Shown in pieces: positions 36,183-50,712 of a stretch of DNA of 64,000 nucleotides (its first letter is position 1; every line of letters begins with the position of its first letter). A program made the translations under genes and the position numbers. This stretch comes from Otis tarda (Eukaryota > Chordata > Aves > Otidiformes > Otididae), in the NCBI GenBank assembly GCA_026413225.1, contig CM048555.1:80607785-80671784 (forward strand), given 5' to 3'. The notes under the pieces were generated by a model. That model was not told the DNA's origin. It did no database searches and saw nothing but the letters and a program-made list of their open reading frames with translations.

Positions 36183-38173
36183 GTGATGGCAGCCCAAAAT
36201 GTGAGGGAGAAGACGTCACTCCCTTTCTGTCTGAGGAAGAGGGGAAGAGGGGTGAGAAATGGCATTTAAATCTTGCCTGAGCTAAACCCCGGGGCAAAAA
36301 ATCATAATCAGAGGTACGTTTGACCCATCAGGACCAACCACACCACAGCACCCAGTCCTCTCTGAGGGATTTTAAGCTGAGGTATATTGCTAGGAGGAAG
36401 AATTTTCCAGGAGCAGAGGATCTTGCCTACAACACTGACATTTCCAAGGGCATGTGGAAATGTATCTTTGTTAGTCCTGACCCTGCAACAGCCCCAGCTT
36501 TGCTCAGCTCTCACTTTAAATGAACTGTGATCAATTAAAAGCTCTGCCCGCTGCTTATTCAAGGAGCATATAAATCTTCAGAGTCTGCTTTTCCCTTTTG
36601 GACTGCCTTTGGAAGACTGAAAATAAAGCCAGTGCCAATGCTAAATATTTCATGTCTCCATGTTCTCAAGCTCAAACGAGTCTGACGGCTCTGGAAACAA
36701 CAAGAACAGACCAGAAATCTTGGAAAAAAAATTCACCTTCTATCACCTCTAAAGGGAAAATCTTCCTCTTGGTTTTCTTCCTTTTTTAGATGAAAGTGGA
36801 CTTGCAGAGGGACAAACTGGAGGGCTCCAGCGCTGTTTGTTGTTAGCTTGCTGTTGAAATCTGTCTGTGAAGACCCAAAGGAGCTTCTCATTCATCTGAA
36901 ATTATTTCAGTCTGGAGAGGACATATCTCAGTAAGCTGTGAAGCGTGCTCCAAATTGTTGTTAAGAGGTAGGGGATAATATCCTTCTACCTGGAAGAGCA
37001 TCTTCCTAACTGGTCGCTCCTCATTAAAGACGGTGGGCAGAGAATACTGAGTCTGTATGGCTATTTTCTCTCCTGTCCCTCTTTTGAGGGTAAATGTAGG
37101 ACCGTGCTTTCCCAGGCTGTCAATGTGGCACTTTGGAACGTGTCCCACATTCACTTAAAATAAATAAATCTATGCTGGACCAACTTTCTCATGCTAATCA
37201 AGTCACTGGAGCCAGTGAAGACAAACGGCTTGGGACGCTGTCTGCACTTCTGCCCCTTGCTAAGGCCAGACTCATAGCACAATCCTGCACCGTTCACCAA
37301 ATTAGCACTCTTGGGTGCTCCAGGGCTGTGTTTAAATCAAGCACAGGTCCCTGCCCAGGCAACCCTACCCTCAAACAAGAAGTGATGCTGGCTGGGGGCC
37401 GAAACCTGATCTCACAATTGGGCATTGGAAGTGCAACCACGAATTTCTTCCATCTGCCTTCCTCTGATCCATGGTTCCAGAGGTGCTGATGGCCACATGG
37501 GCTATTAGATCAGGCAGAGGGTGACCCCTTTCCCTTGGTAGATATGGTCTGCCTCCCATAGTTGAGAATGAAGGCTGCTTGTCTTCTCTTACCTTGTTGG
37601 CATCCCTGTCTATGAAAGCTGCTGGACCCAGGCTGTAATAGGAACGTCATCTCTGGTGTCCTGCCTTCAGTTTAACTCTGCTGTTCAGGATCCTACATGA
37701 CAGCCCACCTAAGCCAGTCAAGGAAAGTGGCTGAATTTGCATCAGGTGATAATCCAGTCTGGTGTCTAAAAGCAGGAAAAAAAAAAAAGGCAAAGTTTCA
37801 TAAAACCAGAGGAGGATACCTGGAAAACTCATTAAAAGCTCTCAAAAAATATAATGGATAATGAATCCTTGGTGGGCCCTAATCTCTATGTAACCCAGTG
37901 GGCAGCTGACACCACATTTATCTTCCAAATGTTACCTCTGGTCCCTTAAAACACATTATTAGAGCAGATCCGTGTTGCTGGAGGACTGGAAGCATAAACA
38001 CTCCAATTAAAATCTTTATCAGTCATACAATATCTGAGAATTCAAGTCCTGCGCGGGGCCTGTCCATCTCCCACTGATGCCCCCTAAGATACACTGCTGA
38101 AAAGCTTTGCAAAGCAAACCGGGGAAAACACAGTCCTTTTGCTGCTTGCCAGCTAATTGTGGGTTGCTGTGGC

Positions 38174-38191
38174 TTTTTTTTTTTTTTTTTT
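38174..38191 (+). repeat. T homopolymer run, 18 nt
   Basis: Uninterrupted T18. Confidence 0.9.
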
Positions 38192-39624
38192 GTCATTGCT
38201 GTTGTGTTTTGCTTTTTCAATCCCCCAGCATTGAAAATTCATTAGTCACAGGGGCGTGAGGTTAAACGGCACTGCGTGCAAATCCCGTTTTATTTTAGGT
38301 TGCATAAGCTTCACAGAATTTCTGCCTAATGCTTTTACATTCTCTCGTGCCCTCTCCTCCTACTATCCATTATTCTTGTCAGTCTAACAACTAACAAGAC
38401 TGATCTTGCTCACTGCTTTCTGATCCCCGTTCCCCCTCCCAGCTCTCGGTTTACAGTAGTTTTTATTGCAATACAGCTGAATAGGAAAGATTCAAAGGCA
38501 CAAAGGGCCGTGAGAGATTTGCTTCCCATCAGTCTCCACTGAAGCACAGGTGTCTTTGTGCCCTTGAAATCTCACCGACACTGAGAAACTGTGAGATCTT
38601 TCTTACACTGATCTTCAAACTAATCCCCACATTGCTCTTGTTCTACCTCCTCCCAGCTTCCTTTTGGTGCTCAAGTTCATCGCTCAAGGAGAATGGAAGT
38701 TAAAAGAGGCAGCAGGCTCCAACTAGCCGGCAAGCTGACCTCTGATATCTGTTTAACAGAAGAACACGTGGTCTTGGCTCTGTATTTTTATTCTTGTTTC
38801 TTATTCCACGAGCATCTCAATGATGCTGGAGTGTCTTTCCTTCCTATCTACGCTGAAATTATGGTCATTTGGAATCACATCATTTGAAGTCTTAAAACTT
38901 TAAATCTCTAAGGCTTTAAATCAGTGTACACGTCTCCATCTGAATTAGCTGCCCACCCTCCATTTCTAATCAAAGAAGCGAAATGAGTACTTTAGGAATG
39001 ACTCGTCACCCCCTAAGTAAATTTCCTAAACAGACCAGATGGTTTGTGTCCTGTTTTGCCCCGCTGGGTACAAAGAAAGCCCAGGGTTCTAGCTCCAGAG
39101 GAGACTCCCACACTGCAGACCTGTCTGCCTGGCCAGAGGAACCCCGCTGTAGACGACTGGCTCAAGAGTGGGCGTGTAGACTGAGGGTGTTCGATATTAG
39201 GGGCAATTCAAGCAGGAACAGACTTTCTGGGATGGATGCTGGGTCAGATGAGGCCTGCTAGTCTGGATTCATGTGGCTTAAGAGCAACCATTGACAAGGT
39301 TCTTTTTGGATACAAGGCCCTGTCAGGTATATTCTTGCCTAACGTCGTTGGGAAATTTGCTGCACGCTAAAGAGTAAGGCACGGCGACAGCTCTGGATAG
39401 GAAACCACGATGTGTTTAATGAGGATGTAGGTTGGGTTGTACAACAAAGGAAATATCAGGGCAAAGAGAAGGGTTTCTACGGCATATCTGCTAATGGTTT
39501 GAGGCGTTCACCTGCAGTTGCCAGAGGATCTCAGGAAGTTACAGGGAGAACTCATACCTGAGGATATTCTTGAGCCGTGGTACCTATTTACTGCTCGTGC
39601 CAGGCTCGGAAGGCGGTGTCATTT

Positions 39625-39643
39625 AAAAAAAAAAAAAAAAAAA
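39625..39643 (+). repeat. A homopolymer run, 19 nt
   Basis: Uninterrupted A19 followed by CCAACAAAAAAGAAG. Confidence 0.9.
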
Positions 39644-42600
39644 CCAACAAAAAAGAAGAGTGTTTGTGTTTACCCCAACAGTGATGCAGTGTTGATTTGT
39701 TGATTGTGGCTCACAGGAGACAGGTGAAAGCCCTAAACAAAGCACGTGAGTGGGGAACATACAATACTGGTGTCTTCCAAGGAAGTCTATCCTCTCAGCC
39801 AAAGTGTCAGGAAACACTTTGATCAGGATGCAATTTTGTTAACCCTTATTTTGACCTTGAACAGGAGCAACAGAGCTCCTATGTTCTGCTCGTGTCCAAC
39901 AAGATCAATAAAAGTTTGCTCAAAAAACAGTTCAGAAAAACATTTTCTTCTCTCTATGGTGATGGGCACCAACCAACATCCCCACCTCAGGGCATTAAAA
40001 GGATTCAGAGAGAGTTGAGCTTTTGTTTTTCTGCAGGAATAACTATTTGCCATAAATTGACCTGGGCACCCACAAGCCATGGAAATTCCCCTTCAGAAAA
40101 TGTTCTTGAGGAAGCAGATTGGGGAGGTAGATGGATGGGAGAACAGCTAGAGGCCAGCCATGCACTCTATCAACCTTAAACGAATGAGCTGTCACATGGA
40201 TATATAGGGAGAGGGACACAGGTTAGTAAATTAAAGCCCTGACAGCTCTTGACTCCAATCCAACGCGCTAATTGGAAAGACTTCAACTGTTGCTGTCCCC
40301 AGAGATGTATATCTCAATCACAGGCCCGCCGTCCCCAGATCAGCCCAAAGACCTGTTATCGTCTACTGTCTGGTCTTTTCCTGGAAGAGACTCAGGAGTA
40401 TGAGAACAGGAGAAAATATGTTTTCTTCGCTCCTACATGGCTTTTCTGAGCTCTGCTGTGCTGGAGTAGGAGCACACTGAGGAATGCCTGATCCTTAACT
40501 GGTGGCAAGTCAGTGTCTCACTACTCCAGACATGCTATCACCATACAAGAAGCTATGCCAGTTTGTGCAGATTTGAGACCTCCTGATGATGGCTGATGGC
40601 AGAGTTACTCCACTCTAAACTGAGAGAGGATCAGTCCTCGTTACATGGATGTAATAAACACTGAAATTTCACACTCTTAATTATGGCTGTAACTGATTCT
40701 ACTATTACTTGTTAAGTACCAATTATGTAGATTTACAATAGCCTGTGGCATTGTCTATATTCAGCATTTGATGCCTCAAAACAACTTGGATAACGCTGAA
40801 TTAACCATCAAGGTGGTATGATACTACTCTTGCTTGCTTGACTGGAAGGAAATATCTTGGGAAATACGCAGGGAAAATCTGACTTGCTAGTGGTGGCTAC
40901 TTTGACTTTGCTAGTTGGATCCATCTCATCTTGATCCAGAGACTTTATTACTAAATCGCACACTCTTGCACTTTCTTTAATAGAGAGAAACTGCAGCTTG
41001 CTCTCTTCTGCAGACGTTATATGAAAACTTGGCAATGTGTATTTTTTATGTTGTGTCATAACATAAAAGCACAGGTGTTGACTTGGGGACAGGTGCTCTG
41101 AAGTGATTGGAAAGGATGTCCTTCCAGGGAAGAAAATTGTGGTCACCTCATTCAAAACTGGCCAAGGAATGCAGACAAATCCTCTACCTCTTCCAAGAGA
41201 GCCCCAAGAGCTACAATTACCTCACAAAATTAGGATTACAGTTCTTCCCCATGACCCAGTCATAGCAATTGAAGAAAATATTCCTCTGAATGTCTACTCC
41301 AGTTGAGACTGACCTCATCAGTAGCCCCAAGCAGTGTAAAGTTTTCTTACCAAGTTATTGTGACTCCATCTTATTGAAACACTTCTCCCGTTGCCTCTTA
41401 GAAAATGAGCATTCTTGGAAATCCTTGTTCATCTAAATAAGAGAAAAGAGAGAAATTTCTGGGGCCATACAATAGGCTACAGAGGCACACAGACAATGCC
41501 ACCACAGTGGGATGGAGGAGAGGAAGGTTTCCTGCAGGAATAGTTTTCAAACCATCCATTCAAAAGTATTGTTGTCAAAAAGTCAAGCTACTTAGAAGGG
41601 CATTTGGTTTAACTGGTGACTGGACAGCATGGATCTGCTATTCAGGGAGAGAGGCGTAAACACTGCTCCAGAGGAAGACAGTGGAAGAACATCTCTGGGA
41701 GAGTTCAAAGAGATGCACCTGGTGTATCACATCAGGATGGAAGTTAGCTAAAAATGCAGCCAAATGCTACTGCACCATGTTCTTATCTCACACCAGTTTC
41801 ATACGAGTGGGTTAATTGTAAAAGTGAAGGAGGGTGAAAGAAAGGAGAATCTGAGCCCAGTATTCAGGGAGTCTCAAGTACCAAATTCCAGAATAGCTGG
41901 GACCCAGGAAATGACCTCCAGGTGACAACCCTGATAAAAATATGTACTAATCAAACTAATAAAATAGAAATTATCAAGGAACCATCATTCCTTGGGAGCT
42001 TTCCAAAAGCCTATGTGATACCTCCATAACATCTGTGAGGCTACTCCTGATTTGCACTGTGGAGTAGAAGGATCAGGCCCAGATTCTACGAAGCTGTGCT
42101 GTGCAGCTGTGCCCCTCACATATGTCCCAACAGAAGGACGATACATCCTCTGCTGACCTACATCATCCTGGATCATCCACTCGTCCTGTCATAGTTCCCA
42201 ATGTGCCTTCCCAAAGACAGGAAAACCTCAGGAAGGGAGCTTTGGCAGCTTTTTGGTCCCTGAGCTCCTGCCATGGTGCCGTGCAGCCTCTGGGTTCAAG
42301 ATGCGGACAAGCTGTTGCTACCACATGGCTCCAGGTAAAGAGTCTGGCTCAGGTCTTGAAAGCTGGGCAGCCCTCCCAGCTCCGCGCCGCTCCAGAGGCA
42401 ATTAGCTCCAAAGTGCCGAGAGCTCAAGCACCAGGCACGTTCCCATCCTGAAACAGCTGCTCCACTACTGTGCCTGGGACTTCACCCAAGCTGACCCTTG
42501 ACTGAGTATTCACACTTGGCTTTTAATTACTGTTACAATTAGCATGGGTTTCTTGGCTTCCTCTTTGTGCAGCTTTGCAGGGAACAGAAGTGCCGAGGCC

Positions 42601-45259
42601 ACTGCTGAAAGCTCGCTGTGGAGGATGGGGTGTGCCTTTAAAGGATGGAAAGGCAAGGGGAAGAAATGAGCTGAGCTGAGAACCACTGAAGGTGAACCTG
42701 CTAGAAACGCTGAGGGTCCTGCTCAGCACCCACAGAGAGGGACCAAAAGTGATTTGAAAGAAATGTATGGTCTTCTGAATGCAGCTACTCACACCTCATC
42801 TGGATACAGGGACCTGAATAAAATGCACCAGACCCATGGCGGAAAACATTGTCCATTCCTTTCACATGCCTATTCAGTTCTGCGAGGATACACTCAGGAT
42901 TTGTTCCCTTCCCTGGGAAGACCAGCTCATGCTTCATTACTTGCGAAGTTCTGACATCCATGAAGGACGCGGATCTCAGATGGGTGACGCTGCTGCTGCC
43001 ACCACACTCTGTGAACATAAACAAGACACATGAGGAGAACTAGCAACCATACCAACTCTTTGCCAACGTCTCTGCTCCAGTGATATCAGCTCCAGCTGTT
43101 TCACTGACCAGCAAGTAAAACATGGAATACTCCTCACCATCCTGATCCTGAAGTTTACTGCTTCTGTTTCAGGCCTACAAAAGGCCTTGGGAACCCAAAA
43201 GCTCCCCTGTTCCTCCCACACACTTATATCTTATGCATGAGGAAGGGATGCTGCCCTTGTCATGCCATCGTACTTCATGATTCAGCTTTGGAAATCAACC
43301 TGAGTTTGCACTGGGCAGCCAAGCAATGATAACACAGTTGTGTGCTCTTCCCGAGGCCTCCACGGGGGCATGGACACTGCAGCACGACCCCAAACCACCG
43401 CAGGCTGCAAAGGAGGATGGCCTTTGGCTATTTTTCTCTATTTCCATGCTGAATGTCTTCCCAGGCTTCCTGAGCTCTATCCAGATCTTCTCTGCTGTTG
43501 GCTTGGGCTGTTTCGAAGCGGCCCTTGCCCAGACACAGCCCCACAACTGGGGCAAAAGAGGTTCCTGCAGGAAAATACTACCTTCTGCAAGACTTGACTC
43601 CCAAACACAGCCCTGCCGAAGCTAAGTCCACAGCCCTGAGAAGGTCCGAAGCTCTGGTATGCATCACCGTTAGCAGCTCCGCCATTTCAAAAGCGTGATT
43701 TACATCACAACAATCATGCAAAGAGCCTCAAAGTGAGCAGTACTGTAGGTGAGGCATCTTTCCACTATCAGAGTGCTTTTATCACATCCCACTATCACCT
43801 TGTTGCTAGGGCTTACTCTGCCCAATGCAACCCATGGTCTTGGTCGTGGGAGCCCAGGCTGTCCCCCATCTCTTCACTGTGATGGGTGTAGTTCTGAGAC
43901 CTTATTGCTGTTTGCTGGACCTGTCCTGCAGCATACAAAGGGTTACTGTGCAACCAAGGAGCTTGTGGTGTGGCAAGGACATACAAGGAAAGCATTAATC
44001 ACAAGGAAAAATGTGAGGAATGTCACCCTCTGTAAAATCAAGCCCTTGTTATCGGTTTGAAAGACTACCATTCCAGCGCAGGCCGGGGTTTGCTTCGCTC
44101 CCAGACCTCCATCAAGTCAACACCACTGACATGAGGCGTGATTTACCTTTCACTCTGCAGGCTCGGGACTTGCACGGTCACTAGTCATCCTCTAACTACA
44201 GCAACAGAGACCTCACTGCCTTGTCAGGCCCCCCTGGGACCTCGCAGGGCTGCAATAATTTGGGTTCTCAAAAAGCAGGGTCACAGGACACCAGGGAAAG
44301 GATGCACCGCCAGGCTTGGGAGGACTGGTTTTCGTAGGGACTGGAGAGGCAGGGTGCAGGTAGGGAGACTGAAGGACAGAGGAGAGAGACCGTTAGCTCC
44401 ATGCTTGGGACAGGTAGAAGAGCAGAGGTGTCACAGCAATGACGAGGAGCTTGGCCAAGTTGTGGGGCAGTTATTGTGGGAAGGAACAGCCTCCAAGGGT
44501 CAGAAGGAAGGTTGCACCAGTAATGCTGTTCCTGAGTCACTTCCAGAGCCTTCCTGTCCCTGAAATGCTAGCTGTTTCCCCTTGCTGTGGGTCACTTGAG
44601 TTTAGGGGCTGGTTAGATGGGAACATCCTTACAACACGAGTAGCTTCTCATAGTCCTCTCAGTGAAAGAAGAATATCCCTGAGAAACTTCTAGGGATGTG
44701 GAGGACCTTCAAAGTGTCACTCCCACCCCTCCCTCCCACACGTCCAAAGATAGCCTCACATCTTTTCCTCCTGAGTGATTCAGCTTGCACCCATGAAGTA
44801 CTCCCAGTCTGGCTTCTGTCCTGGTGACTACTGGAAGTGTCATTGGAGGAGGTTCAGGATGGACATCTGAAACTGAAGCTTTCCCTGTGGCCAGGTTTCT
44901 CAGTCCTTGACAATAGCTGAAGGGCAAAAAGCAACTCCCTGCCTGGAAGGTCTGGTCCTCTGTAATTCTGGCTAAACACGAAGCAAATGTAGCACTGTGA
45001 CTCCTTCCCTCCATTCACCATCAGATGGCAGAAGGAGCTTCTTACTCTCTGAGCTTTAAACCACAGCTCTGACGTCCCTTTACACCTGGAGAGCACTTGG
45101 AGAAGTGTTTCATTTGCTAGTGGAAATGTTTTTTTCCTGGTGGCGAGTTTCACCTAGTTACATAATTTCTGTAAAACCTGGGTGATACACCTGAGGATAA
45201 AGGTGTTACAGAAGCCAAATTGTGTCCCCTGGCTTCTTTGAAGCAAGGCTAGTCCCAGC

Positions 45260-45310
45260 TTATAAACGACGAAGCTGAGACATAGATGGGTAAATGGCTT
45301 TTGTGCAACC
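45260..45310 (-). mobile_element. Possible MIR-like SINE core
   Basis: 'cttataaacgacgaagctg', 'agacatagatgggtaaatgg' resembles the reversed MIR block 'cagatgaggaaactgaggcacagagaggttaa'. It is only about 50 bp and has many mismatches. Confidence 0.28.
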
Positions 45311-46119
45311 CAAGCCCTTACTCCCATCGCTGGGGTAATCCTCTAGATTACAAGAATGGCAGCCTTGGAGGGACTCACTAGCACCCAAATACACTTTCCC
45401 CTGGCTCTAGAGTGCAACCGCAGTTGGTAGTTGGCCAACAACACAAGTAATTAGTGATAGACCCTCCAATGCCCATACTTCCTTTGGAGCAGGGAATAGC
45501 AGCACCTCTCCGCACCCAGACTTCGTCCACAGCACAAGCCAGGATCTGGCCCTGGGTGCTGGACTACTTCTTCCTGCTCAGGGGTGCTGGGAGATGGAAG
45601 GAAAGCAGCAGGAGGCAGGATTGAAAGGAGGAAAAGGAGGTGCTTCTCCAAGTACATTGTTAGCGGAGAAGGTCCTTGCTGCAATTTGTGGTCCGCACCA
45701 AAAACTTGCAACCATTGGAAGGTCAATGGGATGAATTCACAATAAGACATTCAGTGAGGTCTGTTAATTACACAGAGTCATTAATTACTGTGGGTTGGGG
45801 GAGTATTATGTCATAGTGTCATGTATGTGCTTCTGTTCATATTCTTCTCACTGCTTCTTCTCTGGCTGCTCTTAGAAGCAGGATAATGGGCTAAACTGTA
45901 GGACAGTTCTTCCCCGCCTGTGACTTAGGTGAAGCCAACATTTTTTGGTAATAGCAGAGACTTTTACAGGCAAACACATGAGGGCAGAAATGCAGCATCA
46001 TGTTACTCTACAGACTATTCCCTAGGACACATTCCTTGAAATAACACCTTCACATCCAATATATGAAACTAGCAGCAAGGAAATCATCTTCCAGGAGTGG
46101 AAAGGGCTGAGACACCAAC

Positions 46120-46262
46120 ACAGTCTCTCTCCTTGGAGGTTTTCAAGATCATATGGGAAAAAGGTCTAACTAACCTGATATTGTAGGTGGTCCTGCTTTG
46201 GGCAAGAGGTTGAACTGGAAAAGTCCTGAGGTCCTTTCCTGTCCAAGTGAATCTGTGACCCT
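46120..46262 (+). mobile_element. Diverged CR1 LINE 3' fragment
   Basis: 'cttggaggttttcaagatca', 'aacctgatattgtaggtggtcc', 'gaggttgaactgg' and 'gaggtcctttcctgtcca' follow the order of the CR1 3' end, with many substitutions. An old copy. Confidence 0.65.
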
Positions 46263-46992
46263 TTGGGCGATGAATACAAAACCGTGGCATGAACAAAAAC
46301 ATCTCCATTACATCTTGCAGCCTCACAGATGTGACTGATCCAACAGCCCAACCTTCTCAGTGGTGTGGACCTCTGAAAGACAGGGTGACTGTCTGCAGCG
46401 GCGTTACCAGGACCAAAGAAGTCAAACCAATCTGCATCATGGGCTTAGTGCTTTCCCACGTGGCTCCTTTTGCTTCTCGGACCCAAGCCACAACTGTAAC
46501 TAGAAAGTGCAGGAGCCTTTGCCTTCCTCTGTTGGAGATACGTTGAGCCAAAACATGACGTCTTTGCAGGTCCATTCGCTTCTGGGTTGAGGGAGCTCAG
46601 GATGAATTTTGCAGAACAGTAGTTTGGTGGGAGAAGATGATTGGGGTTGCTTTTGTTTTTCACTAGCAAAATGGGTACAGCTGGAAGCATCCAAAGTTGG
46701 AATGAGGACCTCGAAACTGTAGATTTACTTTGTGGGTGAATATAATGGCAGGGTTTTTGGAGAGAGAATTTTGCACTTTTACTCCCTTGTGAAGGAGATT
46801 TTGATGAAAAATAAGTGAAAAGTCAAAGGAGCAAAGTCTTCTCTCTTCTGATTTATCCAAGTAGAAACAGGCTTGGAGCGTTGCAAACCTGGTCAGTTTT
46901 CCCATGTTTCTTGTGTGGCATTGCAAACATTTTGATATTTATTCTGTGTAGGTCTTTCAGGATATTGGACCACTTTAGTGAAATTACAATGC

Positions 46993-47017
46993 AAAAAAAA
47001 AAAAAAAAAAAAAAAAA
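46993..47017 (+). repeat. A homopolymer run, 25 nt
   Basis: Uninterrupted A25, the longest homopolymer in the window. Confidence 0.9.
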
Positions 47018-49971
47018 GACTCTGTGCATTTTCAAATCGTAATGCTTTACAACTGCACAGATCTTATATGTTCGCTGACCCCAAATGGCCAAAAGCAGCT
47101 TTTACACCTCATCGGGAATCACAATGATTCGGAGCTAAGAAAAATTGAGAAAATTTATTTTAACAGAATTTCAATGGAGAATAATCCAAACAAGCCTTTT
47201 CTTTGGCACTGGTACTCATCTCTGGGTTTGTCAGCTCCTCAAGGCAGTGTTAGTTCACAGTGCTGATAGCCCTATGTTTATTTCACGTGCTCCTCTTTTA
47301 CCTGGACAGTACATCACCATCAGGGTATCTGGCATCCCCTTCCATGGCCTGAGTTAAATCTTACTCCCTTGGGGACAATTTTTGCTCTTGGTTGATCCAA
47401 ACATTCTTCATTACATCTCTTTTCCTGGCTCAGTTCTAGAGAAGAACAAATGTCAAAAACAGGAAGATTTTTCCAAAGGTGAAAATTCACATTTTAAAAT
47501 TCTTTGTTAATTAACTTTCCCTTCTGGCTTCCTCCCCAAAGCTGGTCTAGTCACCCTCTTGCTCTTCTGGGAAGAGCTGATGAGGTCAGAGCCCAACGTG
47601 AAGATGAATTCCCATCTTATATCTCTTGTATATGAAGGAAATGACATACTGCAAATCCAGTTCGGTTCTTTAATCCCAGGGTAGCATGAATTCAACATCA
47701 GGACACAGCTAGACTAAAACAATTATAACTGAAATGTTTTAGGAGTGATTCTTGTTGCTAAGCTCCAGAATCATGCTAATTTCTTTGCTTAAGTTTGCAG
47801 GATCATTTTTGTTTTTAAATTTTTTTTTTAACCTAAGCTGACATTCTTTCCTGTCTCAGGAGAAAATTCCGTATTGCAGTTAGAGCAGCAGCTGCAAGCT
47901 GCAAGCTGCACATGCAAAGGGACACTTCAAGCAAATCAATCCTCTTTGCTTTTTAAAACAGGGCAATCACTTAACGAGGAAGACAGCAGGATGCACACTG
48001 AACGGCAGCTGGTTTTGGAAGGCAGCAGGGTTCAGGGCTGGCCTCTGCTGCTCAGACTCTGCGTGACTCCATGCACGTCACTTTGGACCTCGTCTCCAGC
48101 TCTTTGTTCGCTGCTGGAAAGGTCTCAGTCCAACCATCCCTCATCACACGGGTTCCTCCATGCTCCCAAAAACCCCGCTTGAGTCCCAGCAGCTCCTGCC
48201 TTCACTTCAGTTCTGCACCAGTAAATCCCAGGGTTACATCCCCACCCCAGGACAGTGAATTTGATGGCTGTTGACTCTGGTCATACCTCAAGCAAATCAA
48301 ACCCGATCTGCTAGCAGCTGCTCTTTACATCTTTACTCCCAGCTAGAGGGAATTCTGAAGCACAGCGATCAAAGTCAAATGAGCAAGGACTTCACAAGGA
48401 CTGGAGAAGTACCAGCTCAGAGATGTAGAGCATCTTTGCCTTGCAAACCTCAGGCGTCCCTCAGGGCATGCCTTCCTCAGCCCAGCTTCCATCAGTATGG
48501 ATAAGATTGCTGCCTCCCCTTAGACTAGACCAGCCTTATCTCCACTCCCTGGTGGAAACCATCCCCAGTCTGCATGATGCCCTGAACCATGCCTGGAGTG
48601 GAAGGCCAACATTCCTAGCAATGGGGACCCTTGGTAGGGTCTGTGGGGCAAGAATGGGATGCATCATGCAACAAGGATGCTAGTGCTTGTCTTCAGAAAT
48701 GCCTTGCCTTGAGGAGGTGGGTGTCTCCATCCATTTGAAGAGCCCTTATTAAATGCCCTGGGTCCAACAGGGCTTAAAGATGGCTCTACCACTGTCTTGC
48801 TATGAATGGCTTACCTCTGTGTTCCATGCTGGAGGAGAAAAATGGGACAAACCTGCACTGAGGCAAGAACAAAACTTCTGCTGGGCCGTGATGTGTCCTG
48901 TGAGGACCCCATCCCAGTCATGAGTCCCACCAGGCTGGGGTGAGGATAAGGCATTTCTAAACTTCCAAAGACCACCTGTTTGGACCTCTTTGTTTTAATC
49001 TGTTGATTTCCTTGAACTCAGCCGTCACCTTGGTAGGAAGCGTGGTGCAGAAGGCACGGATCGAATGGTCTTGTTTGTTTGTGTGTTACAGTGCTGATCA
49101 CATCAGCAGCCCGAAGGCCAGGATTGTTCCAAGAGCACTGTGGGAATTAAGTACCCTGGAGAAATTCACATGAGCCTGGCCGCATTTCAACAAGATCTGG
49201 GCTCCTGTGTTCCTTTGGCTCCCTTTGAAGATTTCAGCCTTTAACAAATTAATAACAACAAGGAGACAAACATGACATTTTATAGCACATTTTGTCCAGT
49301 ACTTAGCAGAGGTCACAGGATGTCTGTCACTTTGCAGCAGCTGAGGATTTGACCCAGAGACAATTTGCTTTGTTTGGGGAAAAATTCCTTCCTGAGCATC
49401 TCAAACAGGCGAGCGCTGGGCTTTAAATCCACCCAATTACCTTCAGCACAAATGTCCTTCAGCCACATGGGAACATCAGAAAAGAATGCAGGAAGAGCTC
49501 CCTAAGTCCAAAAATGAATTTAAATAAGACGAGAGTCGAGCCGCGGACTCATTAGTCTCGTTGCCTCTTATTCCTGCCGTGGCTTTGCACTTTCCAACAG
49601 CTGCTTCTGTCCAGGGAGACACCTCCCTTCCCGGTCGGGATGAAGGATGGAAATTCAGACAGCCAGCCCTGCCTGTTCCAACCAGCTTGCTGTGCCTTAA
49701 TTGCAATCTGCCATCTCAGAGAAACAGGCAGATTTGTTTAAATAAAGACAGCCCCGAAAGCACCTGTCCCCAGATGAAAATGATTCTGTCTCTGAAGCCA
49801 GTATGAAAGGTGCAATTTGTGCCCGTGACTGAGTTTTATTAAAAGCTCCACCAGACTCCTTCATATCATGATCAGAATAGGCACGGTCGCGCTTTTCCTC
49901 TAGACACACCAGTATTGTGTCAGGGCTGGAAAAAGAAGCCGTTTTAGGGATGTAGACCAGTATTTGGGTGA

Positions 49972-50026
49972 GTTACATGTACTAGAGAGTTAGAAGCATG
50001 CGTTACATGTACTAGAGAGTTAGAAG
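49972..50026 (+). repeat. 30-bp tandem duplication
   Basis: An exact 25-mer, starting GTTACATGTACTAG and ending AGTTAGAAG, occurs at 49972-49996 and 50002-50026, separated by CATGC. Identity of the copies points to a recent event. Confidence 0.93.
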
Positions 50027-50712
50027 GCTGTCATTTTAGAATAGCTCTTACTCAGATTAATCACTTCACAGCTTGCCTTGCTGACCAGCTTTTATTCCAG
50101 GTTCAGGGATTAAATTCTCACCAGCCATTTCTCTCTTTGATAATTCATACCAAGAGGACTTGTCCCCGCATCCTTGCTGTGCACCTACGCTGGAGATGGT
50201 GTTGAGCGGTACCTATTGACTCTGGTACTGACTCTGATGATGCAAGTGCAGAAGACACTTGCAAAACCAAGGACTGTGTCCTCCCATGTCATAGCTCCTC
50301 AAGAGGTGCTGGAGAACATCCTCCTCCAGCTTATGGTGTCTCCATCGTACTGTATGGTGTGATATGGACACCCTGGTAGAGAAGTCGTCTTCCCATCTGA
50401 CTACCTCACTCCTCTGGGATGATCCCTGCAGTCCTCAAATGTCATGTTTGATCTCTGCCTCATGCCTCTTCTCCCTCTACTCCTGTACTCCTGTCTGCCT
50501 TTTTCTCCTTTCTCACCCTGGTGGTGGTTTCTCTCTTCTACCCTTCAGTTTGCCCCTCACCTTCACTTTTCACATCTAATTTTGCCTTATAATGCTTTTG
50601 TCAAAAATAGTGGCTACTCAGACAACTACAAAATAAAGCTCTTGAAAAACACTTAAACTCCGTGTCAGGGAGAGCAAAGAAATTTCTGAATATGTTAATT
50701 TATCCTTGAGAC

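Larger units (their letters stand above)
36183..46119. other. Intergenic sequence
   Basis: Unique-looking sequence with two homopolymers and one weak MIR-like patch. No supported exon. A frame at 44138-44563 (141 codons, plus) has no domain and is opposed by a 90-codon frame. Confidence 0.5.

Noticed and set aside
39280-39600. Stretch that looked like a possible retroposed gene ending at an A19 run
   Set aside because: I could not match it to any protein or known repeat, and saw no target-site duplication.
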